13,056 nt of DNA, from contig JAYMGJ010000804.1 in NCBI GenBank assembly GCA_037178675.1, positions 1 to 13,056 on the forward strand, written 5' to 3'. Origin of the DNA: Scleroderma bovista (Eukaryota > Basidiomycota > Agaricomycetes > Boletales > Sclerodermataceae). Of this stretch, positions 1 through 8,630 are shown piece by piece; position 1 is the first letter of the stretch, and every line of letters begins with the position of its first letter. Made by a program: the position numbers and the translations under genes. The notes beneath the pieces are model-generated. The model made no database searches. It saw nothing but the letters and a program-made list of their open reading frames with translations, and was not told the DNA's origin.

Positions 1-1019
1 ATGTCAATTGATGATAACGAAGTTGCGCCACCATGACGTTTGGGGAGAACGTATTGCAATCATTTTGATAAGGTGGGTAAAATTGCTTAATGAATTTTCC
101 ATTTCATCTAAAGGGGCTGACGGTCAAATTTCCATCCAGGTTTAATACAGTTACAGTAATCAGAATTCTGAAGTCAAGTATGTTTCTGCATTTATTCTTT
201 TCGCTCAAAGATTTAACTCTGTCTTTCCCTTCGCTAGGCAGATAACAAGGTAACAAGCGTACACCATAACCTATCAATGTCGGAACAACATTCATGATGG
301 GAAGGGGAAGTCTACGTCTGTGTCCAAAGAGGTCTTGCAGGAGATGTATGTTGGTGATGTCTCCATATCGAATGAACTCACCTCACTGATGCACTTGTAT
401 CCACTCTTTCTTTCCATCTCATTTATTAGATGGCGCGGATAAAGTATTATGAGAAATGATATCACGGCAATCGTTCCAGGCACTATGCAGGCATCGGCAC
501 TATGATTACCCTGCCTGAAGGGAGGCGCTTGTGGAGTGAGGTGGACTTCCGCCTGATTCACTCGATCAAACGCACACTTCCTTGCAGGTGCATTCTCCTT
601 GTTAAATTGCTATGGTTGGTCTGAATTTGACTGTTTACATATGTAGACACTTCTGGCTCCGTCTTGACTGTTCATCTCATTGGCAGCAGAATTCATCAGT
701 ATGGTCCCCCTCGGTTCCTTCTAGTGACTAAAATAACTCCACCGATGGGCACATTCCTACGTCCATTGGATGGCAATTTTCAGATTAGTAGATTTATTTA
801 GAATGGGGTACAATGTAAAAATACGGGGAAGAAGTTGAATACAAAATTGTGGGGCACGATTATTGGACCGATTCATGGTGATATCCCGATTTTATCGAGT
901 CATCTAACTATCAGAGTTCCTTGCTGCATTTGTCGCGATTAGATGGAATGATAGATGCATGTGTCCAAGTGGTTGAGTTTGTGATAAAGCTCGGCGTTGG
1001 TGGGCTTTTTCCCTTCCCT
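1..1019. other. Mostly non-coding left flank
   Basis: This stretch is AT-rich and holds no long convincing gene. The only protein-like signal is the minus-strand candidate at 292-561. A sequence with CTAAC followed by ATCAG just before 915 looks like the 3' end of an intron. The gene that starts in my model at 1020 may therefore have an earlier exon that I could not locate: the frame upstream is open only back to 882, and no preceding donor fits in phase. Nothing recognisable was seen in 562-880. Confidence 0.4.
292..561 (-). CDS. Possible partial gene with one membrane-like segment
   Basis: An open minus-strand frame of about 89 codons begins without an ATG (GTG at 561), so if real it is an internal or terminal exon. 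It contains a hydrophobic stretch (IVPGTIAVISFLIILY) followed by charged residues, as in a single transmembrane helix. A 48-nt candidate intron (donor GTGAGT reading down from 381, acceptor CAAG at 334-337) has the size of other introns in this window and keeps the frame; the frame then ends at TGA at 292-294. The family is not recognised. It could be a fragment of a membrane protein or a chance frame in AT-rich DNA. Confidence 0.25.
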   Translation of the reverse strand: MNQAEVHLTPQAPPFRQGNHSADACIVPGTIAVISFLIILYPRHLINEMERKSGYKCISEVSSFDMETSPTYISCKTSLDTDVDFPFPS

Positions 1020-1968
1020 ATGGCTGACAACATTGCTAACCATGCTGCGGATCCCTTGGTCGATTGGCAGGAGGTGTTTGCTGCTTTCCACCCATCCGCC
1101 CTTGATTCATTGCATGAGACAATCCGAGCTGAATTGGGCTATGGTAAGTAACAAATTTATTGAACTTTAATCTACACTGATCGCATGGTGAAGTCACTGC
1201 TACCGCGAGACCACCTACCCCGCCCGACGACCATGTCACCGTTCAGTCCCCCAATGCAATTGGTCTGGGGGGACAAGCTGAATATTCACAAATGAATGAC
1301 ATGCCTGCCTTGGACTTTACCGGATTAGATTTTCAGGACATCAGCATTTCCTCTGACGCTCATCCAAGGGAAATCGACGACACCATTATGATGCAAATAG
1401 TATTAAGCACAGATTCTGCACGTATGCTTGGACTTACCATCTCTTAAGGTCGTTGCTAATATTATTCAGGGGACTTCATCCGCTCCATCGACACAAGCCC
1501 GGGATGGAAGTTACTTTTCCTCAATGTATTTCGGGAACATTGGTTCTGGTTTGCGACGGTTTCGTCGACCTCAGAGCCATCATTTGTAGATATATTCGAG
1601 GAAGCGCTACAGAGGTGTTCGTTACACCCGGGCTTCACTTTGCAAGACAGTAAGTTTTATTTGATCTAACGTATTATTACTATAAAGTTGTTCAGTCCCC
1701 ATCGTAATGCACTCGGGTCCGACGCAAACACGCTCAGATCGTGCAGAATTCGTGGCTGCCTTCAAAGCTGGTGTGCGTAATTTCTCCTCTTCCCAAACAA
1801 TGTCTCATGTTTCAATATCAGATATCTGATGTGACCAAGACCATGAACAACTATTGCTATGCCCGTAGCAAAGATTTATTGATCAACATTCCATCTGAAA
1901 ACTACAATGGCATACTTCTCAGCTCCATGCACCCCATCGCACCCGAGGTCTTAGAGTACATTCAGAGG

Positions 1969-1973
1969 GCAGT
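1969..1973. repeat. Left target-site duplication GCAGT
   Basis: This 5-bp copy matches 3271-3275 exactly and abuts the TGTCA end of the solo LTR. It lies within the codons of the interrupted exon. Confidence 0.85.
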
Positions 1974-2396
1974 TGTCATATCCATACTTTTCCAGTCGCA
2001 ACTCCGGTCTAACCATGGCCTGCCTGACCTCTCCTTAGGCATAGATGCAACTCCGGATCTAGTCCGGCCATCTCCAGCCCTATAGCTGCACTCCAGCTCA
2101 ACTCCGGTCACTACGTCCATCTCTGCCTCAGGACTAACCCCTGTCTTCCTACAGACAGATCCGCGGTCTAACTCCTCCGTGTCAGACCTGTACCTACCAC
2201 TAGTCGCTACTCCGGTTTCAGTCCGGCCACTCCCTTAGCCTTGTCTGCGACGTAGCCCAACTCCGGCTGGTACATCCAACTCCGGCTCAGTGCTCCTGTT
2301 CCACTCCGCTTCCCCTGATAGGTCCACCAATGGCCTTGGACATTTCCATGTCCAACTCCGGACCTTCCTCCGGCTACTCTGCCCTTCCTCCAGTTG

Positions 2397-2481
2397 TACA
2401 CTCCCTCCGCTCATACACTCCCTCCGCTCGTACACTCCCTCCGCTCTTGCACTTCCTCCGGTCGTGCACTTCCTCTGGTCC
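2397..2481 (+). repeat. 17-bp minisatellite inside the LTR
   Basis: Five tandem 17-bp units are seen: 2397-2413, 2414-2430, 2431-2447, 2448-2464 and 2465-2481. The first three are TACACTCCCTCCGCTC plus a variable base; the last two are TGCACTTCCTC(C/T)GGTC variants. Shorter CTTCCTCCGGT units of about 15 bp continue to about 2512. Short open frames through it, such as 2394-2801, are low-complexity by-products of the repeat. Confidence 0.85.
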
Positions 2482-2774
2482 CGCTTCCTCCGGTTCCACT
2501 TCCTCCGGTCCTGGACATCGCTCCGGACTTAACATTAGTTAAGTCCACCTCTGACCCTTACCTGTCCTCTTCCGACCTAGTTCCCTTGTCCCTGCTTTTC
2601 CTCCGTCGTCCCTGTAACTCTAGTTCCCCATGTCTGCTTCCGCTCCGGTTTATTTTCCTGTCCCTGCTTTATTTTCTTGTACCTGGTTTATTTTCCTGTC
2701 TGCTTCTGCTCCATCCCTTGTCCCGACTAAGGTGTTTACTTGTCACCGTATGTACTCACCCTAGTTCTTGTTAC

Positions 2775-2782
2775 TATATAAA
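2775..2782 (+). promoter_or_regulatory. TATA box of the LTR
   Basis: TATATAAA occurs in an otherwise C/T-rich LTR, about 800 bp from its left end. LTRs normally carry their promoter at the U3/R boundary, so this is the likely core promoter and sets the LTR orientation as plus. If active it would drive transcription rightward into the 3' exons of the broken host gene. Confidence 0.5.
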
Positions 2783-3270
2783 CTACCGTACTCCGGCCTA
2801 GTAGATCCTTAGATCAAATCTCGACTAAGATACTCCCCACTCTGTACTACCCACCATGCTCTCCTAATCCCATCTTGTTCTCCTGAACTCCGGCCAACTC
2901 CGGCCTCCGTCCTATCTCGTCCCCTTGGTCCTATGTCCGATCCTAGCAAGTCTCCTACTTGCACGAGGGCAAAAGCCACCTCTGTCCCAGACTCGACGCT
3001 AGACCTCTCAGGACTTATCCTACCTCTGGGATGTCCTTCGCTCCGGACAAGCTGCGCTCAACTCCGGACCACTTTCCCGCGGTCCGGACTTACTCCGCAA
3101 AAACCCGGACTTACTCCCTGTGCTTCTCTAGTGCCCGGACTTCGTCCGTTTGACCCGGACTTGACTCTCCGCACTAACTAGCACCTACTAGTGTCTGGAC
3201 TTACCTCCTCATTAGTTCCCTGCACCTCTGGACCTCCTAGTAAGATCGTCGAGGAGAACCGGTTTTGACA

Positions 3271-3275
3271 GCAGT
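3271..3275. repeat. Right target-site duplication GCAGT
   Basis: The second 5-bp copy directly follows the TGACA end of the LTR. The host reading frame resumes here with GTC GAG TGG when read after one GCAGT. Confidence 0.85.
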
Positions 3276-3870
3276 CGAGTGGGATCCCCGCTGGGGATTT
3301 AACATACTTCACACATTCGACATCGACCCAAATGGCGCTACTGTAGTAAGTTGGAAGTATGACTTAATTTCCAAGCTGGTTTGCTCATATGACCCCAGGT
3401 AAACTGGTTCGATAACGTGTTCGTCAAAACGTACATGCGCACTGTGATGGACCCCAATTCGAGGGGTTGGTTTGGCGTCATGAAGTTCACTCAAGATCTT
3501 GACGGCACCAACTTGTGGAAGGCAATTTCTTGGCCGAACACCGACTTCGCATCATGGATCTTAGCATGGGTAAGTATTTGTCTTTTTCTTTTTCTTTTAC
3601 TCACTTAATGTTAGTTCATCACCGACCTAATCGCTGATGTCCTACATCAGTACACTTGGAAAAGGGGTTATGTTACCCCAACCAGGATTAAGTCAGTGTG
3701 GGAACATCAATACAAGATCAAACATCTCATCGATTCCGTATTGTCATTTGGTATGCCTGGTCAGATGTCTAGTGAGAAGATCCGCGCTTGGCAGGGATTG
3801 CATCATTTGTTGGACTGTTAGATATGAGTATTCTGAGGCGCATTTCATTCGCTACAAGTGCATACTGTAC

Positions 3871-4365
3871 TCAATAATATGAAGGTCTCACAGATGGATC
3901 CTGAGACGGCTCCATGTCACTCCATTCGCTTTCTACAGCCCCGCTACTGTGCCTTGCGTCTCCCTGGCAGAGATGGCAACCGTGATCTGCCCTGATTTTC
4001 CCTACCACTTCAGTTTGAAGCGTGACATCAGCACCAACACGTTCCAACTGAGTTCTCATCCCTTTAATCTCCCTTACTAACTGCGTAAGTATTTCGTCCA
4101 TCGTGCCAGTGTTCGTTGTGCTGACTCCAACATTATTCTTGAGCTCAAGGGCTGTCCGTGAAATTTTGACTGGATGCGTCCCCACGGATGGGTCGTTTTC
4201 GAGAAGGCATTTCTTGGTATGGGTAGCAGTCCCACGTATGTCCTCTGATATATCCCGATTGTCTGTGTAAGTCGCAATATCTATTCGACGTGGACAGTAC
4301 TTACCTCAATTGGCTCGTTTGTCATGTGCAATGATGCCGGTCAAATCTTGGAATTTTTTAGCCAT
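3871..4365 (-). pseudogene. Small coiled-coil protein gene with a stop at the exon edge
   Basis: Exon 1 runs from ATG at 4365-4363 (MAKKFQDLTGIIAHDKRAN) to the donor GTAAGT reading down from 4304. A 42-nt intron (4263-4304) ends in CACAG. Exon 2 runs from 4262 to TGA at 3873-3871. The phases fit (G|AC) and would give about 149 residues, but TGA at 4308-4306 interrupts the frame just before the donor. Exon 2 has a heptad-like helical stretch (MDEILTQLVREIKGMRTQLE), a CHLC motif and an acidic serine-rich tail. No family was recognised. The stop could be a true nonsense lesion, a one-base insertion, a sequencing error, or a sign that the exon 1 boundary is wrong. The gene is tail-to-tail with the unknown gene ending at 3821 and head-to-head with the DUF6698 gene. 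The minus reading looks more protein-like than the overlapping plus frames. Confidence 0.5.
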
Positions 4366-4654
4366 CTGAGAAAACGACTGAGCTGGGTAGAAGCAGAAGG
4401 TGAGCTTCCTCGACTTCTTATAACCCACATTAAGCCTTCACCTCATTTGGAACCACTGTCCAGGCTGTCAACTTCACTAAAAATTATGGCAGTTCTTTAA
4501 CCGGGTCAGTATCTCAGTCGACTCTTGGGTGCTAATATTTCGTCGATATTTTGATAGAGTTGACTGTGCTTGAATGGGTCACAAATTTGTCGTAACACCG
4601 GCCAAAGGTATAAAATCAAGGCCCTTGACCCTGCTGTCAAGTGTTCTTCAACCC
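4366..4654. promoter_or_regulatory. Divergent promoter region
   Basis: This gap separates two head-to-head genes. On the plus strand TATAAAA lies at about 4610-4616, roughly 40 nt upstream of the ATG at 4655. On the minus strand TTATAAG lies at about 4418-4424, roughly 55 nt upstream of the ATG at 4365, and a pyrimidine-rich TTTTCTCAG directly precedes that ATG. The spacing fits short fungal leaders, but both TATA assignments are by position and motif only. Confidence 0.45.
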
Positions 4655-6092
4655 ATGGCAGGCAGCTCTTGTTCGCCCACGTCGGGTTCACTACCTTCTG
4701 CACAAAAGCGTGCCAACCCTAACACTTTGGAGCTTGGCCTGCGGAAGAAACCGTAGGCATTTCACTGTCACGCAATGTCGTCTCACTCTGTTTGGTACTC
4801 AGGTTGATACAAGATCCTTTAGCTCACCACGGTCACCATTTTGGATGTGTAGTCCATGCGTTTTGCAGTATCCAAACTTTGCTTACCAATGGCATCTTGA
4901 GAATGGGGGAAGAACCAGACATGGAATCGCTTTCAGCCATGTGCGTTTGTATACGACTAGTACCCAGACACCATTACTTACCTTCGCATTACAGAGAGCG
5001 CAAGGAACTCGAAGTATTCTGTGAACTCCTGGGGATGGTCCCTGGGTTAGAGGAACGGCTAATGGAGTCTTCTGAGGACGAAGTAATCCTCGTTGCAGAT
5101 CTTGTAAGTCAATTATCCCCACTTAGTAGCTAGGCAGGTGCATGCACTCACGTCCACAGCTTCAAAAAGGTGTAAATGGCGCCTGTGCCGATGACATGAA
5201 GGGAATGAAAGGTGCCATCATCGATTGGATTACGCCGAAAGGACAGATTTTGAATTCGCATATTCCGTGCAACGTCAAATGTGGCAGAGGTTTTAATCAC
5301 GAGCACACTGGTGCTCTTCTCTGCCCTGCAGGCCTCAACTGGAACAATTTAGAGTATTTCTTCTCTTTGCTTTTTTATAAACACAGCTGATATTTACATT
5401 TTAAGGACACGTGCCAAGTTAATGAACGGTCAGATTCAGGTCGCAGGTGACCAGTGGCCCGTCTTTTTGTATGCGAACTATACATACTGTGCGGGAGACC
5501 TGTGGAATGGACTACTTCGGAGTGGCCTACTCATTTCAATGAGTCTCCAATCCCCTTTCTTCTGTTACTATTTAACTATTATAAACAGGCATTTAAACAC
5601 GTCTTTACATCTCCTAGTTCTGTAGATCAAGAGCCGAAAGCAACACGATCTGGAAATGCGCGTATCCATGGAATGCGACGTGTCACTAAGGCATCTATTG
5701 CCTATGTAGCTACTCAGGTACATATAGTTTCTCCGTGGATTATTACTTGCACTGAATGGTAATAGGCCCGCTTTTCCCTCACCTCCGCGCAGATATTTTC
5801 TCGTACAGACCTTCTCACTGACTCCGAGCATTTCTATACCAGCATTATCGAACTCCTTGATGATCCGGACGAAAAGGATGAAGTGGATGAACTCTTGGCG
5901 TGGTGGAACCGGTATGTGCCACATTTTTAGTTGTAAATACTGGGTTTCTGTGCTGATAGTTTATTCAGACAAATATTCCCTCTTTATACCAAATCTGAGC
6001 GTATTCCCTCGAAGGATAGTGTCCTTGCGCAGATTAAACAGAAGCGCAGGGAAATCAGAGAGGGTCCTGTGAGCCCCTCCATTGGAGTGTAG
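4655..6092 (+). CDS. DUF6698-family protein (possible splice-site lesion)
   Basis: Eight exons were read: 4655-4752, 4803-4940, 4995-5103, 5160-5353, 5406-5538, 5589-5717, 5766-5911 and 5969-6092. They encode about 356 residues, and all phases agree. The start ACCCATGGCA is well placed 40 nt after a TATA box. Family-type motifs in order are HHGHHFG (about 40), LLGMVPGLEERLM (about 90), DWITPKGQ, VKCGRGFNHEHTGALLCPAGLNW (shown as its key residues CGRGF, HEHTG, LLCPAG), GDQWPVFLY, HVFTSPSSV, KATRSGNARIHGM, ASIAYVATQ, FSRTDLLTD and WWNRQIFP. From memory these match DUF6698 (Pfam), an agaricomycete-rich family of unknown function; I cannot assign a reaction. Intron 5 (5539-5588) starts ATGAGT rather than GTGAGT. 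If it is not spliced, translation runs on to a stop at 5623-5625 and gives about 252 residues, losing the conserved C-terminal third. The copy may therefore be inactive. Confidence 0.75.
5539..5588 (+). other. AT..AG intron with altered donor
   Basis: The 50-nt intron is bounded by in-phase exons (TCA before, GCA TTT AAA after) and ends TATAAACAG, with a TTAACT branch-like site. Its first two bases are AT. The remaining donor bases (GAGT) match the GTGAGT consensus, so a G-to-A change at position +1 is the simplest reading. It does not carry the ATATCC donor of U12-type AT-AC introns. Confidence 0.7.
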
Positions 6093-6242
6093 CTTTTCTA
6101 CAACAAAAGCATATATTATTGTCATGGTTTAGAATAGCTTGCAATATTACCATCATCCCTGACTATTTCTGCTGTGTTCAAATGATGGTAATTTTCATCA
6201 GTATAGTGTGAATTATAGGTGTGTGCCAGGTAGTAATTTGAA

Positions 6243-6518
6243 CATGTCAACTTGACATCATTGTTCACCACACAACATCCTGGCAGCCATGTTCAGGCAA
6301 ATCAAATATACCATTGACTGTCATCTGTGCTGTATATTGTCATTGGGGGAATGTAGGTACTGTAGATACAGCTGACCAACCATGTCAACTTGTCATCATT
6401 GTTCACCACACAACATCCTGGCAGCCATGTTCAGGCAAATCAAATATACCATTGATTGTCATCTGTGCTGTATATTGTCATTGGGGGAATGTAGGTACTG
6501 TAGATACAGCTGACCAAC
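6243..6518 (+). repeat. Two tandem copies of a 138-bp unit
   Basis: Copy 1 is 6243-6380 and copy 2 is 6381-6518, each starting CATGTCAACTTG and ending CTGACCAAC. By eye they differ at two places (GACATC/GTCATC near the start; GACTGTC/GATTGTC in the middle), so the duplication is recent or kept similar. Copy 1 contains a perfect ATGTCAA-C-TTGACAT inverted repeat, which the first difference breaks in copy 2. A plus-strand open frame of 91 codons spans the repeat but shows no domain character. The surrounding 6093-6718 holds no convincing gene. Confidence 0.9.
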
Positions 6519-6718
6519 CCTACCAGCCTGACATGTTGAGTAGCATGTATGTCATTGAGTCATATCTTGCAGTTATGTATCAACCCTAGCAGTGGCTATA
6601 TATTTTGAGCTACTGCATTATCAGTATGATGTCAAAGATTGCCATTATTGAAGTGACAAGACAATATAAATGTATATAAAGTCTTATCTAAATCCCTTTG
6701 ATTTCCTGATGCTCCTTC

Positions 6719-7075
6719 TCACTCATGATTACCGGTTACCTGCATGTATCTGTCCATTGATCCAGCAGCTTCCCCCCTTGGCCAGATTGGCTTGAACATT
6801 TCCAGGGGATCCTTGCTCCTAGGCATCCTTGCCTCATGGAAAATAAATGGATCAGACCGGGCTGTGGGTATACTGTCATTATTAGGAGTCTTCATCTGTG
6901 CTTGGGCCAATTCTTGGAGTGGCATTCAATTCAGGGGTGCTTTGTCAACAGGCCGCTCAGATGTGTTGTCTATGACGTCATCTTGTTCACTGCTGCCGGT
7001 TCATTGTGGGAGCTTCAAGGTTGCAAGTTGGCCGCCTTGAGTTTTGGAGGAGATGTTTAGAGTTTTGTCAGCCAT
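6719..7075 (-). pseudogene. Remnant of an unidentified gene with two in-frame TGA codons
   Basis: Reading down from ATG at 7075-7073 (MADKTLNISSKTQGG), one frame stays protein-like for about 112 codons through two TGA codons (7003-7001 and 6928-6926). The last stretch includes NNDSIPTARSDPFIFHEARM and DPLEMFKPIWPRGE. The frame then meets a possible donor GTAACC at 6739 or a stop at 6719. Both stops could have come from CGA arginine codons by C-to-T change, which is inference. The composition is polar and charged, suggesting a soluble or disordered N-terminal region. The family is not recognised. It lies head-to-head with the remnant that begins at 7292, 216 bp away, and may be part of the same dead mobile element. 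Confidence 0.45.
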
Positions 7076-7291
7076 TCATTCATTTACTCCAGACCACTTC
7101 TGTTCTTTTGACTAGGCTTACATTTTGCTGTCTGATTTCCCTGTGCTGCCTTTGTTTATTGTTGTTTACTGTGCCAATGAGGTCCTTGTGACCTGAGCTT
7201 TGTAATAGTGTAGTTGGCTGTAATCTTAGTTCATTTCATTTCTATTGGCTCTTGCTCAGCACTTGGCTGTTTTCACCGCTGAGCACTGAAC

Positions 7292-8015
7292 ATGCTTATG
7301 GTGTGTGTTCCCCATGAGGAAGATGCAAGGTCTGTGCACTTATCAATTATCAGAAGTCAGTCTCATTCTCAATCATGCACCAGAGACCCGTCTGTCACTG
7401 TCAACCTTGCTCCCCAGCAACCCAGGCAAGGCCCTCAGGTGAGTATACCTATTGCATGTCACCCATTCTAGACTAAACTGTTTGTGAAGCAGCCCAAAAG
7501 ATGGGGAAAATGTTCTTGAACAGAGTCCGTTGCTACTACCAATGGAGATGGTCATGAACCCAGACAGTCAACACATCAACCCACTGGTTCACTTTAGCTA
7601 GGGAGTAACCAGAATCAGCCATTAACTGCTCATCAGCATTGTTGTCTCAGGCAGCAGAGGTGGTGTGAGCGTGAGCGTGAGGAATGCCAAGCTTATAGTG
7701 GTCAGCAGCAGGGTAAGTATCTACTAATAACTTACACATTTGCAATGCCAATATAGCTCTATGAACAATTTGAATCTTTCTACAGCCTCCAGTAGCCTGC
7801 TGCCTGGTGATCAAATGGATGTTGACCAAACTGGTGGATTGATGAATTATGAGCAGGTTCGATTGCCAAGCACTTCGCACTGCTCACTTGCTCAGTGCAG
7901 CCGGCGTGAAAGGGAGTGCCAGCAACATGAAGCTGATGTGCAAGCACATGAGCAGGAGCAGGCCACTCTCCCTCCACCATCCCCTCTGGCAGCACATCTG
8001 CCACCTCCGCTGTGA
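7292..8015 (+). pseudogene. Glutamine-rich gene remnant with two in-frame stops
   Basis: Three exons fit in phase: 7292-7438, 7490-7712 and 7786-8015. Introns are 7439-7489 (GTGAGT..AAG, with a tandem AAGCAG acceptor) and 7713-7785 (GTAAGT..CTACAG with a TACTAATAAC branch site, 73 nt). Exon 2 keeps a consistent frame across TGA at 7517-7519 and TAG at 7595-7597, which could derive from CGA and CAG by C-to-T change. The protein is rich in Q, R, E and S, with RWCEREREECQ and, further on, SRRERECQQHEADVQAHEQE, hinting at an internal repeat or a helical region. It ends LPPPL-stop, but CT|GTGAGT at 8010-8017 could be another donor leading into further exons before 8240. No family was recognised; a mobile-element gene is possible. 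Confidence 0.45.
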
Positions 8016-8251
8016 GTCAAAGTGTGGATTTGGGTCGGAGTAATAACCCAAACACAACACCAACAAAGGACTATGAAAAAGTGCGAGTGGTGGTTTACCT
8101 CCACGGTGTCCAGAGAGGATGTGCTGAGGAGGGGGGAAGGGGATCTACACCAAAAGGGAGATGCAGACGATGATGCAGGATACTCCTGGGGTACAGGAGC
8201 AATAGATGATGAAGGGGATAGGGGTCTGGACTCTTCCTAAAGCCTAGGAAG
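8016..8251. other. Unassigned segment
   Basis: Both strands have open frames here. A plus frame ends at TAA 8238-8240 and is rich in Asp and Gly, and it could be a last exon of the 7292 remnant. A minus frame is rich in Ser and Pro and could be the start of an internal region if the adjacent sequence is a minus-oriented LTR. Neither can be preferred from the sequence alone. A short hairpin, CTTCCTA..TAGGAAG, occurs at 8233-8251. Confidence 0.3.
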
Positions 8252-8630
8252 TGTCAAAGCGGGGATTGGGTTGACTGAGACTGAAACAGCGATACTACAC
8301 CCAGAGATTGGTGAGGCAAGGGGACAAGGGGGCTCCTGACATCCAGAAGCAATGAGAGATGAAGGATTGACTGGCTAGACTCTGCTTGAGCCTAGAGAAA
8401 TACTTGGACTTGAATGGATTGAATAAACTTGAGATATCAGAGCCTTTAGACCTTCACTGAAGCCTACAAGACTCAAAGAACTGAGGGGATACTGACTGAG
8501 AGAGTCTGAGAGAGAGATAATTTCATGCTATTGGGTCTCTCCTCACTGGGCTGAGCCCAGGGGTTTAAATACATGGGGGGGCACAGCATTAAAGTACAAA
8601 AAGAGAAGGGAGTAAGCAGAATTTGTCAAG

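Larger units (their letters stand above)
1974..3270 (+). mobile_element. Solo LTR of a retrotransposon
   Basis: The element starts TGTCATATCC and ends GGTTTTGACA, so its ends form a TGTCA/TGACA inverted repeat with the canonical TG..CA of LTRs. It is flanked by identical 5-bp copies of GCAGT (1969-1973 and 3271-3275), the duplication length typical of Ty1/copia- and Ty3/gypsy-type integration. There is no internal retrotransposon coding region, so it is most likely a solo LTR left after recombination between two LTRs. A TATATAAA box at 2775-2782 suggests plus orientation. The interior is pyrimidine-rich, with about eighteen CTCCGG motifs by eye and a 17-bp minisatellite. At 1,297 bp it is a long LTR; superfamily cannot be assigned without internal sequence. 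Confidence 0.85.
1020..3821 (+). pseudogene. Unknown multi-exon protein gene split by a solo LTR
   Basis: Exons read as 1020-1143, 1194-1421, 1470-1649, 1696-1770, 1822-1973, 3276-3345, 3399-3569 and 3615-3821, with introns of 45-53 nt. The start at 1020 (MADNIANHAADP) is the best ATG in frame, although an upstream exon is possible. The phases of exons 1-4 agree with one another. The last three junctions also agree and end at TAG 3819-3821. The protein would have about 400 residues. The N-terminal third is acidic and proline/serine-rich, and the C-terminal half is rich in tryptophan and aromatics (for example NWFDNVFVKTYMRTVMDPN), suggesting a folded globular domain. I do not recognise the family. 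Two lesions are visible. A 1,297-bp LTR sits between 1973 and 3271. At intron 1771-1821 the upstream exon ends in phase 1 while the downstream frame needs phase 0, which implies a small frameshift or an error in my model. With the LTR and one target copy left out, the exons total 1,207 nt, one more than a multiple of three. Confidence 0.65.

Noticed and set aside
2290..2801. Overlapping plus-strand frames of 70-135 codons and minus frames at 2207-2435
   Set aside because: They come from the CT-rich minisatellite of the LTR, run in several frames at once and encode low-complexity Ser/Pro/Leu sequence.
4321..4392. Plus-strand frame starting MCNDAGQILEFF with a possible donor GTGAGC
   Set aside because: No fitting acceptor or downstream exon was found, and the minus strand has a phased two-exon reading here.
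6973..6980. TGACGTCA palindrome, like a CRE/ATF site
   Set aside because: It lies within the protein-like frame of the minus-strand remnant (GAT GAC GTC ATA) and has no promoter context, so it is probably coding coincidence.
6744..7040. 98-codon plus-strand open frame with hydrophobic stretches
   Set aside because: The minus-strand frame over the same bases reads more like protein and starts at a plausible ATG; the plus frame seems to be its shadow.
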